From Bacillota bacterium (GTDB taxonomy: Bacteria; Bacillota; Clostridia; Christensenellales; Aristaeellaceae): a stretch of 55,546 nucleotides of DNA. Position numbers and translations under genes: made by a program. The stretch spans positions 1-55,546 of the forward strand of contig JASGUQ010000034.1 in assembly GCA_030057655.1 (NCBI GenBank). Direction: 5' to 3'. Of this stretch, positions 24,390-33,747 are shown one piece after another; within the stretch, counting starts at the first letter, position 1; each line of letters begins with the position of its first letter. Under the pieces are notes generated by a model that was given only the letters and a program-made list of their open reading frames with translations, was not told the DNA's origin and did no database searches.

Positions 24390-25486
24390 CAGGCTTCCTC
24401 CCTGTCATCCCGAACCAAAACGCCGGACTCCTGATTCCACCAGCAGTAGACGGTGGCGCCTGGGGCCAGATCCTGGTCGGTCTCGGTGGAGGTGCGCACG
24501 CGCAGGGTCTGCCCGTCAGGCAAACTGACCACGCTCAGGCGCTCGCCGCCGGCGTACTGGGTGTGCACCAGTTCGCCTGTGACCCGGCAGCAGGGCACGG
24601 GCACGGGTGTTTTAGAAAGGTGCAGCCTTTCCGCGCGCAGGGAGAGCAGCAGTTTTTCCCCGGGCGTGACCCAGTCGGTGCAGGTGCAGGGCAGGGTAAA
24701 ACCCGCGATGTCCAGGAGCACCTCGTCATCCTTGGCTGCCTGGGCGGTGGCGGTGAGCAGGTTGGTTTCCCCGATAAAGGAAGCGGCAAAGGCGGTGCGC
24801 GGCTGCTCATACAGCCCCCTGGGGGTGTCCAGCTGCACAAAGCGCCCGGCGCGCATCAGGGCGATGCGGTCGGACATCGTGATGGCCTCCTCCTGGTCAT
24901 GGGTGATGTAGATGAAGGTGATGCCCAGCGTCCGCTGCATCTGTTTTAATTCTTGCTGCATCTGACGGCGCAGCTGCAGGTCCAGGGCGCCCAGGGGCTC
25001 ATCCAGAAGAAGGAGCTTGGGCGAGAGGATCAGGGAACGCGCGATGGCGACGCGCTGGCGCTGACCGCCGGAAAGCTGGGAAGGCATCCGCTTTTCATAG
25101 CCTTTCAGCTGGGTCAAGTCCAGCATCTCGTCCACTTTCTGTTTGATGATGTTTTTGTCAACGCCGCGAAGCGTCAGCCCGTAGGCGATGTTTTTGTAGA
25201 CGTTCATGTGCGGGAAAAGCGCGTAGTTCTGAAAAACAGTGTTCACCTCGCGCTTCTCAGGCGCGAGGCGGGTGATGTCCTTTCCGTCCAGAAAAACGCT
25301 GCCGCTGGAGGGCATCTCCAGCCCCGCGATGATGCGCAGGGTGGTGGTTTTGCCGCAGCCGGAGGGGCCCAAAAGGGTGATGAACTCGCCCTCGTATACT
25401 TCCAGGTCGATGCCGGCAACGGCCTCCTGGGTGTCAAAGGTCTTGTGCAGGCCCCGCAGGGACAGCAGCACCTTTTTTTCAGGCAT
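24389..25486 (-). CDS. potA: Spermidine/putrescine-type ABC ATPase PotA
   Basis: A 365-aa ATPase that powers the PotBC permease. The Walker A is GPSGCGKTT, the signature [15 protein letters not shown] and the Walker [13 protein letters not shown], followed by the switch histidine in YITHDQEEA. Residues about 270-355 are the TOBE-type regulatory domain. It overlaps the end of the ferritin-like gene by 8 nt and runs into potB. No potD substrate-binding protein gene lies on either side within this window. Confidence 0.92.
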   Translation of the reverse strand: MPEKKVLLSLRGLHKTFDTQEAVAGIDLEVYEGEFITLLGPSGCGKTTTLRIIAGLEMPSSGSVFLDGKDITRLAPEKREVNTVFQNYALFPHMNVYKNIAYGLTLRGVDKNIIKQKVDEMLDLTQLKGYEKRMPSQLSGGQRQRVAIARSLILSPKLLLLDEPLGALDLQLRRQMQQELKQMQRTLGITFIYITHDQEEAITMSDRIALMRAGRFVQLDTPRGLYEQPRTAFAASFIGETNLLTATAQAAKDDEVLLDIAGFTLPCTCTDWVTPGEKLLLSLRAERLHLSKTPVPVPCCRVTGELVHTQYAGGERLSVVSLPDGQTLRVRTSTETDQDLAPGATVYCWWNQESGVLVRDDREEA

Positions 25487-25961
25487 CCCTCTCCTCCTTC
25501 AGCAGCGAAATCTGCTCCTTCAGGCGCTCCAAATGCCGGCGCTCCTGGGAAGCGATGTCCAGGAAGGTCTCTTTTGTACGGCCCTGCGCTTTCGCGGCAA
25601 AATCGGTATAGCGGCGGGCGGCGGCTTCCTCCTCGTCCGCGGCAAAGGTCAGCAGGGATTTCAGGGAATCAAGGGCGCCCTCGCGCACAGCGCCGGTGAG
25701 CCCGCCCTGGAAGAGAACCGTATCGGCTTCAGCGTCCAAAAGCAGGGCGTCTTCGGCTGAAACAGGCTCCTCCTTCTCCAAAAGTTCCTGAAAGGCGGAA
25801 AGGTGGACGCGCTCGTCCTGGAGGATGTCCTCCAGGGCCTTTTTCATTGGCCCCTGTGAAAAGACGAGCAGGGCGCGCTCATACAGCCGGATGGCGCGCT
25901 GCTCCATCCTTGAAGCGATGTACAGGGCTCCGGCCGGGGTCAGGTTTGATCTGTCAGACAT
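25479..25961 (-). CDS. Ferritin-like/rubrerythrin-family protein
   Basis: A 160-aa four-helix protein. The start at 25961 ([11 protein letters not shown]) has AAGGAG upstream. Likely iron ligands are in [22 protein letters not shown] (ExxH), [12 protein letters not shown] and [11 protein letters not shown] (ExxH), the spacing of a diiron rubrerythrin-like domain. There is no rubredoxin domain at either end. The 3' end overlaps potA, so the two are translationally linked, a surprising pairing with a polyamine transporter. Role in oxidative stress or iron handling is inferred from family only. Confidence 0.7.
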   Translation of the reverse strand: MSDRSNLTPAGALYIASRMEQRAIRLYERALLVFSQGPMKKALEDILQDERVHLSAFQELLEKEEPVSAEDALLLDAEADTVLFQGGLTGAVREGALDSLKSLLTFAADEEEAAARRYTDFAAKAQGRTKETFLDIASQERRHLERLKEQISLLKEERDA

Positions 25962-25995
25962 GGCAACTCCTTCAATATCCATCCATATATATTTT

Positions 25996-26958
25996 TTATG
26001 ATTTCATCCGTGTTCCGGTAGGCAGGGTGGGCTTGTCAAAGCCCAGGGTGCGCGCCACGACATACAGCGGGCGGCCTTTAACCTCCTCATACACGCGGGC
26101 AAGGTAGGCGCCAATCACGCCCAGGGCGGCAAGCACCGCGCCAAAGCCCAGCAGCAGCAGCATGGGCACCACAGAGGCGGCCTGGCTGTACCCCAAAAGG
26201 CCAAAGACGATGACCTTGAGGAGAACGACCGCGCCGATGCCCAACAAAACAAGGCCCAGCCACAGCGGCCAGAGCAGGGGCTTTTCAGAGAAGCTCATCA
26301 CGCCGTGGGCGGCCAGTTTGAGCATTTTCTTTAAGGGGTAGTGGGTCTCCCCGGCAAAGCGCTTGTCCCGCTCATAGACCAGGGCTTCCTGTTTGAAACC
26401 CGCCCAGGCGAACATCCCGCGCAGGTAGCGGGCGTGCTCGGGCATGTTCTTGACAACGTCCACCACCTGGCGGTCAGCCAGGCGAAAATCCCCGGTATCC
26501 TCGGGGAAGGCGTTGCCGGCCAATTTGCGAAGGACGCGGTAATACCATTTGGCGGTGAGCAGCTTAAACTTGCTTTCCCCGTGGCGCACGCCGCGCTTGC
26601 CGTAGACAACCTGCGCGCCGGCTTTCCATTTTTCAGCCATCTGCGGGATGACCTCCGGCGGGTCCTGAAGGTCCGCGTCAATGATGACAACGGCCTTGCC
26701 GGAGGCGTAGTCCAGCCCGGCCGACACCGCGATCTGATGCCCGGCGTTGCGGGCAAAATGAATGACACGCACAGCGGGATCAGAAGCCGCCAAATCATCC
26801 AGCATCAAAGCTGTCTTGTCGCGGCTGCCGTCATTGATATAAAGGATCTCATAGCTCTCATTCATCCCCCGCATGACTTCGCTCAAACGGCGGTGGGTCT
26901 CGCTGATGCAGGCTTCCTCGTTATAGCAGGGGACGATAACGGAATAAACCGGGTTCAT
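25996..26958 (-). CDS. Polyprenyl-phosphate glycosyltransferase, GtrB/family 2
   Basis: A 320-aa membrane-attached GT-A enzyme. The start at 26958 (MNPVYSVIVPCYNEE) has AGAGGTG upstream. Motifs are YINDGSRDKT, the metal site DADLQDPPEVIP, and QVVYGKRGVRHGES. Two C-terminal hydrophobic helices (PLWLGLVLLGIGAVVLL and PMLLLLGFGAVLAALGVIGAYLA) match GtrB/ArnC-type proteins that load a sugar onto undecaprenyl phosphate. It stands 34 nt before the ferritin-like gene and 66 nt after the NYN gene, so all may be one transcript. The sugar is not predictable. Confidence 0.88.
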   Translation of the reverse strand: MNPVYSVIVPCYNEEACISETHRRLSEVMRGMNESYEILYINDGSRDKTALMLDDLAASDPAVRVIHFARNAGHQIAVSAGLDYASGKAVVIIDADLQDPPEVIPQMAEKWKAGAQVVYGKRGVRHGESKFKLLTAKWYYRVLRKLAGNAFPEDTGDFRLADRQVVDVVKNMPEHARYLRGMFAWAGFKQEALVYERDKRFAGETHYPLKKMLKLAAHGVMSFSEKPLLWPLWLGLVLLGIGAVVLLKVIVFGLLGYSQAASVVPMLLLLGFGAVLAALGVIGAYLARVYEEVKGRPLYVVARTLGFDKPTLPTGTRMKS

Positions 26959-27023
26959 ATGTTCACCTCTTTGAAACGGAAAGGGCATTGCCCATCTTGA
27001 CGCGCAAAAGCAGGCGCTGAAAA

Positions 27024-28019
27024 TCAGAGCATCTTAATGAGCATGTTGCGCTGCTGGTCCATCTCAAGCGCCAGGATCTTTTCTTTTTCCAGCTGCTTTA
27101 AAAGGTCTGAGAAGCGCTTGAAGCCCACGGCCTTCTCCTGGAAGCCGGGGTAGAGGGACTGGATGTCTGCCTTTAAAATGCTGGGATTGATGCGCTCAAA
27201 GCCGTCGTCCTTGTAGTGCTGCAGCTGCTCGCGGAAGGCCTCCACCCAGGTGTCGGCGGTCAACTGCTTGGCGGGCTTGCTGTCAGAGGTGCCCTCCTCA
27301 TTGGAGAGGGAGACCATGACGTTGTAGTTGTCCAGGCGCACCTTGATGGTGCCATACTGCTGGGAGAGGCGGGTCAAGAGCTTGGAGAAGGTGGAAGCGC
27401 CAAAATTGCGCTCGTTGAAGTCGGGGCGCAGGCGCAGGAGGATGCCCTTTAACTCGCTGGCGAAAACCTCGTCCTCGTTGTGGTCGTCCAGGATGCTCTC
27501 AATCTGCTTGAGCAATTCGCCCTCGTCCCCGGCGGTGTTGTCCTTGTCCGCTTTCTTGGCCTTTTGGGGAGCGCGGCGCACAGAAACGGTTTCCAAAAAC
27601 TGAAATTCGTTGCAGGCGTTGATGAAAATGGTGGAGGCGGCCTCAGAGCGCGAGATGCCCAGGACAAACTTGCCCATGGACTTGAGCTTGCCGACCAGGG
27701 GGGTGTAGTCGCTGTCGCCGGAAACGATGCAGAAGCTGTCGATCAGGGGGTTGGTGTAGGCGACCTCCATCGCGTCCAGCACCAGAAGGATGTCCGCGTT
27801 GTTTTTTTGCGCGACGCCGTGCCGGAGGGAAGGGACGACGGTGAAGGTGTTGGACAGCAAAAGCTCCTTGAGGCCGCCGTATTTCTCGGTGTAGCCGTAG
27901 ACCTTGCCCATCAGGATATCGCCCCTGATCTTGACTTTTTCCAGGATGTTGTTTAAGGTTTCCGCCTTGCCTCCGGCGTTCTCCAGGTCAACAAAGACGG
28001 CAAACCGTGATGTACTCAA
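27024..28019 (-). CDS. NYN-domain RNase-like protein with two LOTUS/OST-HTH domains
   Basis: A 331-aa protein. The start is set at a TTG at 28019, because AAGGAG lies 9 nt upstream and the minus-strand promoter (TTCACA-17-TATAAT, 28078-28106) would place the transcript start near 28071, at or after the ATG at 28066. Residues about 5-150 are an NYN/PIN-like nuclease fold (AVFVDLENAGGKAE, ADILLVLDAMEVAY, FCIVSGDSDYTPLV) with its acidic residues intact. Two LOTUS/OST-HTH-type domains follow (about 180-250 and 258-331, including NFGASTFSKLLTRL and VGFKRFSDLLKQLE). It probably binds and cleaves or regulates RNA. Confidence 0.85.
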   Translation of the reverse strand: MSTSRFAVFVDLENAGGKAETLNNILEKVKIRGDILMGKVYGYTEKYGGLKELLLSNTFTVVPSLRHGVAQKNNADILLVLDAMEVAYTNPLIDSFCIVSGDSDYTPLVGKLKSMGKFVLGISRSEAASTIFINACNEFQFLETVSVRRAPQKAKKADKDNTAGDEGELLKQIESILDDHNEDEVFASELKGILLRLRPDFNERNFGASTFSKLLTRLSQQYGTIKVRLDNYNVMVSLSNEEGTSDSKPAKQLTADTWVEAFREQLQHYKDDGFERINPSILKADIQSLYPGFQEKAVGFKRFSDLLKQLEKEKILALEMDQQRNMLIKML

Positions 28020-28077
28020 TGCAATAAACTCCTTTTCCTTGCAGGCCCGCAAAAAATCGCGGACCATACTGTTACAA

Positions 28078-28106
28078 ATTATAACATAAGCCGCAAGATG
28101 TGTGAA
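28078..28106 (-). promoter_or_regulatory. Promoter of the NYN-GtrB-ferritin-pot operon
   Basis: On the minus strand, TTCACA and TATAAT are spaced 17 nt. It is arranged back to back with the promoter at 28162-28190. Confidence 0.75.
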
Positions 28107-28161
28107 GAAAGCGGGACGCTGAATCGTTTCATGAGCAAGGGTTGCCCCGCTTTTCGCCAGA

Positions 28162-28190
28162 TTGACAGGCGCACGCCTTTGTAATAAAAT
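28162..28190 (+). promoter_or_regulatory. Strong sigma-A promoter of the 1607-aa surface protein
   Basis: TTGACA, a 17-nt spacer and TAAAAT. The expected transcript start near 28197 excludes the ATG at 28197 and supports the start at 28227 with AAGGAGG upstream. Confidence 0.8.
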
Positions 28191-28226
28191 TGTAACATGA
28201 TTGAAATCACGAAGGAGGCTCTCTCC

Positions 28227-31200
28227 ATGAACAAAAAACACTTCGTCCGTCCCCGCCGTTTGGCAGCGCTGCTCCTGGCGCTGATGATGGCGCTGGCCCA
28301 GGTCGCGGCCTTCGCCGCCCAGGCCCAGCAGGAAGTCAGCGTAACGCTCAACTACACGCAGGATGGCACGCCCATGAGCGTGATGGCAAGCCCTGTGGGT
28401 TACCCGGGCTATGAGAACGCGCTGTGGCTGTATGTCAGCCCGGAAGCGCAGGCGGATCCAAACGCGGCGCTGTTTTTTACAGACATCACCGGGGTGACAG
28501 CGCACAGCTTCTCCATCCCAAGCGGAACGCTTGCATCCAGCTATTACATGTACAACGCGGAAGGTAACCTTCTGTCCCAGCCGGTGGAGTTTTACACGCT
28601 GGACGAACTGGGCAATCCGGTGAACACCTACATGCTCTACCTTTCTTTAAGCCAGGAAATGCCCAACCCGCCCCAGGCTGAGGTCATGCCAGCTGACATC
28701 ACTGTCTACTATGTGGATGAAAACAACCAGCCCATCGCCAGCGAGGTTATCACCCTGCAGCCGGGCGCCAACACCGTGCGCGCGAACCTAGGATTGCTGC
28801 CCGAGGGCTACACCCCCATCGGCAGTCAGGAATACACCATCAATGTGACCGAATTTGGCGCGGACATGAGCGAAGTGACCTTCATATTTGAGGCTCCGGC
28901 CCTTGCCACCGAAGTACCCGTGATGCCGGCTGACATCACTGTCTACTACGTGGACGAGAACAACCAGCCCATCGCCAGCGAGGTCATCATCCTGCAGCCC
29001 GGCGTCAACACCGTGCGCGCGAACCCCGGCTTGCTGCCGGAGGGCTACACCCCCATCGGCAGCCAGGAGTACACGGTCAATGTGACCGAATTTGGCGCGG
29101 ACATGGGTGAAGTGACCTTCATGTTTGAGGCGCCTGCCGCGCCCACCGAAGTACCCGTGATACCGGTTGACATCACTGTCTACTACGTGGACGAGAACAA
29201 TCAGCCCATCGCCAGCGAGGTTATCACCCTGCAGCCGGGCGCAAACACCGTGCGCGCGAACCCCGGCCTGCTGCCCGAGGGCTACATCCCCATTGGGACC
29301 CAGGAATACATCGTCAATGTGACCGAATTTGGCGCGGACATGGGTGAATTGACCTTCATGTTTGAGGCGCCTGCCGTGCCCACCGAAGCGCCCGTAATGC
29401 CGGCTGACATCACTGTCTATTATGTGGATGAAAACAACCAGCCCCTCGCCAGCGAGGTCATCACCCTGCAGCCGGGCGCAAATACCGTGCGCACGAACCC
29501 GGGCCTGCTGCCGGAGGGCTACACCCCCATCGGGACCCAGGAATACATCGTCAACGTGACTGAATTTGGCGCGGACATGAGTGAAGTGACCTTCATGTTT
29601 GAGGCTCCTGCCGTGTCCACAGAGGAACCCATCCCGCCTGTGACCATCAGCGTCCTCTACCAGGACCATGAGACAGGCCGTCAGGTGGCGGATCCCCAGC
29701 AAGTGACCCTGCAGCCCGGCACCACCACCGTGAGCCCTGACCCTGCCAACCTGGAGCCCGGCTATGTCCAGACGGGACAGAGCGTATACCACGTGACGGT
29801 GGACATTTCAGGCGCGGATCTGGACCCGGTGATCTTTGTGTACAAGCTTGAGACCGCGGTGTCCCGGCCGGTCGATGTGGTCGTTTCCTATGTGGATGAA
29901 AACGGCAACAAGGTGGCCTCCGACACAGTTTTGACCCTGAATGAAGGCCAGAACCCGGTGACCGCCAACCCCATGGACCTGATGGAAGGCTACGCGCTGC
30001 TTGAAAGCGAGGACACGACCAAGTACGTGACCGTCACCCAGAACACCGCGACCCCGCCCAGCCTGAGCTTTGTATACAGGCTTGTCGCAGAGGTCAGCCC
30101 CACGCCGCCGCCCGCCCCCAAGGCCGCTCTGGTCAACGTGCTGTATAAAAACGAAGCGGGGGACATCCTGTACTCCACCAGCGTGCCCTGCAAGGAAGGC
30201 GAGAACAATGTGATCGCCGTTGACCTAAACCAGGTCAATCAGCAGATCTATCAACTGATCAGCGAACCTGAGGTCATTATCACGGTAGATGCCGAAGGCA
30301 ATCCCAGCCAGCAGGAAGTTGTCTTCCTGTTTAAGGATATCACCGTCAAATCCGCAACCATCACGGTGCATTACCGGGACGAAGCCGGAAGTGAAGTCTC
30401 CCCCAGCCAGACGGTCACCATTCAGACCGGCACCTGGCAGGTTCAGGCCAAGCCGGACAAACTCCCTGAGGGCTGCACCCTGATCTCAGAAGGCACGGTG
30501 ACGGTGTCCCTGAGCCCGGCAGGCGTATTAAGCCGGGAGGACGTGGTGTTTGTATACGCGAAGCCCGCAACGCCCACGCCCGAACCAACCGCTTCCCCCG
30601 AGCCCACGGTCCTGCCTTTTGACATCAAATCCATGGATGAATACGCCTACCCCATCAAGGACGGCATCAACTTCCGTTCCTCCCCCGACAGCGCGTCAAA
30701 GGACAACATCATCAGCGTGGTCAACGCGAAAGACCTGGCCCATATCCTGGGTTCTGTGAAGAACAGGCAGGGTGAGGAATGGTACCTGACGGACATCAAC
30801 GGCCAGGAAGGCTTCCTGAAAGCCACGGTCGCGCGCGTTCTGACCTTTAACGAGGCAGCCGCCCTGTTTAACTGGACGCCCACACCGGCGCCGGAACCCA
30901 GCCCCTCAAACGATCCCATGACAGACGGCGAGGTCATCGACCGCTGGGCCCAGGTGAACAGCGCCGGCGGCGTAAACCTGCGCTCCAAGACCTCCACCTC
31001 CTCAACCCGCCTTGCCACCCTTGAAAACGGGGAGCGCTTCTGGGTGTACACGCAGAAGACCGTCAACAAGGTGGTGTGGTACAGCGTGCTGGTAAACGGC
31101 AAGGCCGGCTTTGTCCAGGCCGACTACGCCAGGCTTTTTACAAAGGAGGAGAGCGAGACATACCAGGCTTCCCTGCCTTCTCCCATGCCCTATCAGACAA

Positions 31201-33050
31201 CCCCAACCCCCAAGGTGACCGCCACGGCCACCCCGGAAGTCATCGCGCCCACCGCGACCCCAAAACCCGCCCAAACCACAGCGCCCGCGGTTTACCAGGG
31301 CCCGGCGCTGACCACCATCCAGGCTGAACTCAGGACCGGCATGAACCGGCAGAATGAACCGGTCATTGAGATCCTGCCGGCGAACACCCTGGTTCAGGTA
31401 TGGAATCAGACCTGGATCGGCAACGAAGGCATCAGCCAGGTGCAGGTGATGGCCGACAAGCAGGTGGGCTATGTGCCCACTTCCTCCCTGCGCTACATCA
31501 ACGAGCAGGAGGCCAGCTACTACTTAGCCCAGCTGCAGCCCAAGGTCTCGGCAACCCCAAGCCCCACCAGGCCACTGGTCCAGATGACAGGATTTGCCAT
31601 CTCCCGCGGTGAAAACGTGCCCCTGCGCGCGTTCACCGATACCAACGCCAAGATCGTGAGCCTGATCCCGGAGGGTGCAATCGTGTCGGTGAGCGGTCAG
31701 GAATATGTGGGCGGCACCGTCTGGCATGTGGTGCAGCACGGGACCGACCTGGGCTATGTGCGCGAGGATCAGCTGCGCATGCTGACGCCCTCTGAGAGCG
31801 AGAACTACCTCAACTCCCTGCGCACGCCCATCCCCCAGCCTGTGACGACGCCCATCCCGATCACTTTGGACAGCCCCTCCTCCTATGGCTATGTGAGCAA
31901 AGACCGCGTCCGCCTGCGCAGCGAGCCGTCCACCAAAAGCCGGGAGATCAAGCTTCTGTCCAAAAACGCCTTTGCCCTGGTATACGGCAGCAGCGTGCAG
32001 GCTGACGGCACCTGGTACCACGTCAGCCACAACGGCACCATCGGCTACATCCACGGCGATTATTTCAAGGTCCTGCCCATGGGCGACCTGTCCAGCTACC
32101 TGCAAAGCCAGGAATTCTTAAACGCCAACAACCAGAGCTCCTCTTCAACAGGCATCCAGGCATCCGGCCAGATCACGCCGCTTGAGAATTACAACACAAG
32201 CGTCTGGCAGAACCCCAGTCTGATCAACGCCTCTTATGAGCCCTTTAACCCCCTGGGCTCCCCGACCCCGCCCATTGAAGCCATCCTGACGCCCAGCCCC
32301 ACGCCGGAAGCAAGCCCCAGCCCCACCCTGATGACGGTGGAAGGCTTTGAGCAGCCGCCTGAAAAGGCGGACTCCGGCCTGCCCACCGGACTGATCGTGG
32401 TTGGCGTGCTGGCCCTGCTGGGCGGCGGCGGGTACTACGCCTATCACCTGTACAACCAGAACCAGAAGCGTGCGGCCCAGCGCGCGGCGGAGCGCCGCGC
32501 CCAGGCAGCCAGGCAGGCAGGCCAGCCGCAGACCAGGCCCGCACAGCCCTCCCCCTATGCGCCGCCCACGCAGGGCACGCAGCAGTTCAGGCCGCCAACG
32601 CAGCCGCAGGGACAGACGCCCGCGCAGGGCACACAGCAGTTCAGGCCGCCGACACCGTCCACTCAGGGACAGGCCCCCACGCAGGGCACCCAGCAGTTCA
32701 GACCGCCAACGTCGCCCGCTCAGGGACAAACGCCCGCACAAGGCAAACAGCAGTTCAGGCCGCCAACACCGCCCACTCAGGGGCAGGCCCCCACACAGGG
32801 AACCCAGCAGTTCAGGCCGCCAACACCGCCAGCTCAGGGACAGGCGCCGTCACAGGGCACACAGCAGTTCAGGCCACCGACGCCGCCAGCCCAGGGACAG
32901 GCTCCCACGCAGGGCACCCAGCAGTTCAGGCCGCCAACGCCGCCCGCTCAGGGACAGACGCCCGCACAGGGGGCAGCCAACAAGCCGACCCCTCCTGAAA
33001 AGGCTCCGGAGCAGCGCCGCCGCCGCAGTGACCGGCACAGCAACACCTGA
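28227..33050 (+). CDS. Large surface protein: Ig/MucBP-like repeats, SH3b-like domains, TM anchor
   Basis: A 1607-aa exported protein. Signal peptide residues 1-~30 (RRLAALLLALMMALAQ). Residues 156-471 are four near-identical 79-aa repeats (DITVYYVDENNQP start, VTEFGADM late) of a MucBP/Ig-like type, followed by about four divergent copies to ~780. Then come Thr/Pro linkers and five SH3b-like domains (about 800-1290), for example GGVNLRSKTSTSS and DRVRLRSEPSTKS. A transmembrane helix lies at about 1384-1404 (GLIVVGVLALLGGGGYYA), followed by basic residues, so the last ~200 residues should be cytoplasmic. That tail holds seven QQFRPPT repeats. There is no LPXTG. It probably binds cell wall or mucin. 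Confidence 0.85.
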   Translation: MNKKHFVRPRRLAALLLALMMALAQVAAFAAQAQQEVSVTLNYTQDGTPMSVMASPVGYPGYENALWLYVSPEAQADPNAALFFTDITGVTAHSFSIPSGTLASSYYMYNAEGNLLSQPVEFYTLDELGNPVNTYMLYLSLSQEMPNPPQAEVMPADITVYYVDENNQPIASEVITLQPGANTVRANLGLLPEGYTPIGSQEYTINVTEFGADMSEVTFIFEAPALATEVPVMPADITVYYVDENNQPIASEVIILQPGVNTVRANPGLLPEGYTPIGSQEYTVNVTEFGADMGEVTFMFEAPAAPTEVPVIPVDITVYYVDENNQPIASEVITLQPGANTVRANPGLLPEGYIPIGTQEYIVNVTEFGADMGELTFMFEAPAVPTEAPVMPADITVYYVDENNQPLASEVITLQPGANTVRTNPGLLPEGYTPIGTQEYIVNVTEFGADMSEVTFMFEAPAVSTEEPIPPVTISVLYQDHETGRQVADPQQVTLQPGTTTVSPDPANLEPGYVQTGQSVYHVTVDISGADLDPVIFVYKLETAVSRPVDVVVSYVDENGNKVASDTVLTLNEGQNPVTANPMDLMEGYALLESEDTTKYVTVTQNTATPPSLSFVYRLVAEVSPTPPPAPKAALVNVLYKNEAGDILYSTSVPCKEGENNVIAVDLNQVNQQIYQLISEPEVIITVDAEGNPSQQEVVFLFKDITVKSATITVHYRDEAGSEVSPSQTVTIQTGTWQVQAKPDKLPEGCTLISEGTVTVSLSPAGVLSREDVVFVYAKPATPTPEPTASPEPTVLPFDIKSMDEYAYPIKDGINFRSSPDSASKDNIISVVNAKDLAHILGSVKNRQGEEWYLTDINGQEGFLKATVARVLTFNEAAALFNWTPTPAPEPSPSNDPMTDGEVIDRWAQVNSAGGVNLRSKTSTSSTRLATLENGERFWVYTQKTVNKVVWYSVLVNGKAGFVQADYARLFTKEESETYQASLPSPMPYQTTPTPKVTATATPEVIAPTATPKPAQTTAPAVYQGPALTTIQAELRTGMNRQNEPVIEILPANTLVQVWNQTWIGNEGISQVQVMADKQVGYVPTSSLRYINEQEASYYLAQLQPKVSATPSPTRPLVQMTGFAISRGENVPLRAFTDTNAKIVSLIPEGAIVSVSGQEYVGGTVWHVVQHGTDLGYVREDQLRMLTPSESENYLNSLRTPIPQPVTTPIPITLDSPSSYGYVSKDRVRLRSEPSTKSREIKLLSKNAFALVYGSSVQADGTWYHVSHNGTIGYIHGDYFKVLPMGDLSSYLQSQEFLNANNQSSSSTGIQASGQITPLENYNTSVWQNPSLINASYEPFNPLGSPTPPIEAILTPSPTPEASPSPTLMTVEGFEQPPEKADSGLPTGLIVVGVLALLGGGGYYAYHLYNQNQKRAAQRAAERRAQAARQAGQPQTRPAQPSPYAPPTQGTQQFRPPTQPQGQTPAQGTQQFRPPTPSTQGQAPTQGTQQFRPPTSPAQGQTPAQGKQQFRPPTPPTQGQAPTQGTQQFRPPTPPAQGQAPSQGTQQFRPPTPPAQGQAPTQGTQQFRPPTPPAQGQTPAQGAANKPTPPEKAPEQRRRRSDRHSNT
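28692..29639 (+). repeat. Four 237-nt direct repeats in the surface protein gene
   Basis: Copies start at 28692, 28929, 29166 and 29403, an exact 237-nt period, with only scattered base changes. Such homogeneity suggests recent duplication or gene conversion and allows copy-number change by recombination. Confidence 0.85.
32571..32970 (+). repeat. 54-57-nt repeats encoding the QQFRPPT tail
   Basis: Seven copies of a Q-G-x-Q-Q-F-R-P-P-T unit of 18-19 codons, each joined by a Pro/Gln-rich spacer. They lie after the transmembrane helix. Confidence 0.85.
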
Positions 33051-33060
33051 CAAAGCAAAA

Positions 33061-33092
33061 CCCGGGGCAGGGAATAAACCCCCTGTCCCGGG
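33061..33092 (+). terminator. Terminator-like hairpin after the surface protein gene
   Basis: CCCGGGGCAGGG pairs with CCCTGTCCCGGG (one G-T pair) across eight bases. There is no T-run, so termination may be partial. Confidence 0.55.
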
Positions 33093-33170
33093 CCCTTGTC
33101 GCTTCATTTGCCGGGGGTTCTGCCTTCCGGCGCGTTTTTTCCGGCGCTGAGCCCGGAACAGAAGGTTTTT

Positions 33171-33197
33171 ATGAAAATTCCATGCTTCCAGGCATGA
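33171..33197 (+). CDS. Possible 8-aa leader peptide before the sigma factor
   Basis: An ATG at 33171 with AGAAGG upstream reads MKIPCFQA and stops at 33195-33197, two bases before the sigma factor start. The sigma gene itself lacks a good ribosome site, so coupling through this short frame is plausible. Support is positional only. Confidence 0.3.
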   Translation: MKIPCFQA

Positions 33198-33198
33198 A

Positions 33199-33747
33199 AT
33201 GGAAATGGACAGGCGTTTTATGATCGAAACCACAGACAACCAGACGCTAAGCCCGGTGAGCGATGAACAGATCGAGCAGCTGTACCTGCAATACGGCAAC
33301 GATGTTCTGCGTGTTTCCTACTTTTACCTCAACAACCGCGAGCAGGCGGAGGACGTGACCCAGGACGTGTTTGTCAGGCTCATGGACAACCGCCCGGTGT
33401 TGAACCCCGGAAGCGAAAAATCCTGGCTTTTGAAGGTGGCGCTCAACCGCTGCCGCGACCTGTGGCGGTCCTCCTGGCACAAGCGGGTGCTGCTTGGCAG
33501 CAAGAAACTGGACCTGATCCCGGATGACGACAGGATCGACCAAAAGATTGAGAAGGAAGCGCTTTTGCAGGCGGTCAATGCCCTGCCGGCTCCTGAAAAA
33601 GAGGTGTTCCTCCTGTTTTACTACCAGGGCCTGTCCACGCAGGAAACAGCGGAGGTGCTGGGCGTGCCGGAGGGCACGGTGTCCAGCCGCCTCTCGCGCG
33701 GACGGCAAAAATTACGAGTTTTCCTTGACGGAGGGAATGAGGGATGA
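33199..33747 (+). CDS. ECF-type RNA polymerase sigma factor
   Basis: A 182-aa sigma-70 family protein. Region 2 is visible at about residues 24-95 (YLQYGNDVLRVSYFYLNN, then AEDVTQDVFVRLM) and region 4 at about 120-175 (LPAPEKEVFLLFYYQGLS, then TAEVLGVPEGTVSSRLSRG). There are no regions 1 or 3, so it is an ECF sigma. The start at 33199 is uncertain (ATGs at 33205 and 33220 are in frame), and the site for it is weak. The next gene overlaps the stop by 4 nt, the usual sigma/anti-sigma arrangement. Confidence 0.9.
   Translation: MEMDRRFMIETTDNQTLSPVSDEQIEQLYLQYGNDVLRVSYFYLNNREQAEDVTQDVFVRLMDNRPVLNPGSEKSWLLKVALNRCRDLWRSSWHKRVLLGSKKLDLIPDDDRIDQKIEKEALLQAVNALPAPEKEVFLLFYYQGLSTQETAEVLGVPEGTVSSRLSRGRQKLRVFLDGGNEG

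Noticed and set aside
32571-32970. Possible CRISPR array
   Set aside because: The regular repeats are in-frame codons of the QQFRPPT tail and have no unique spacers.
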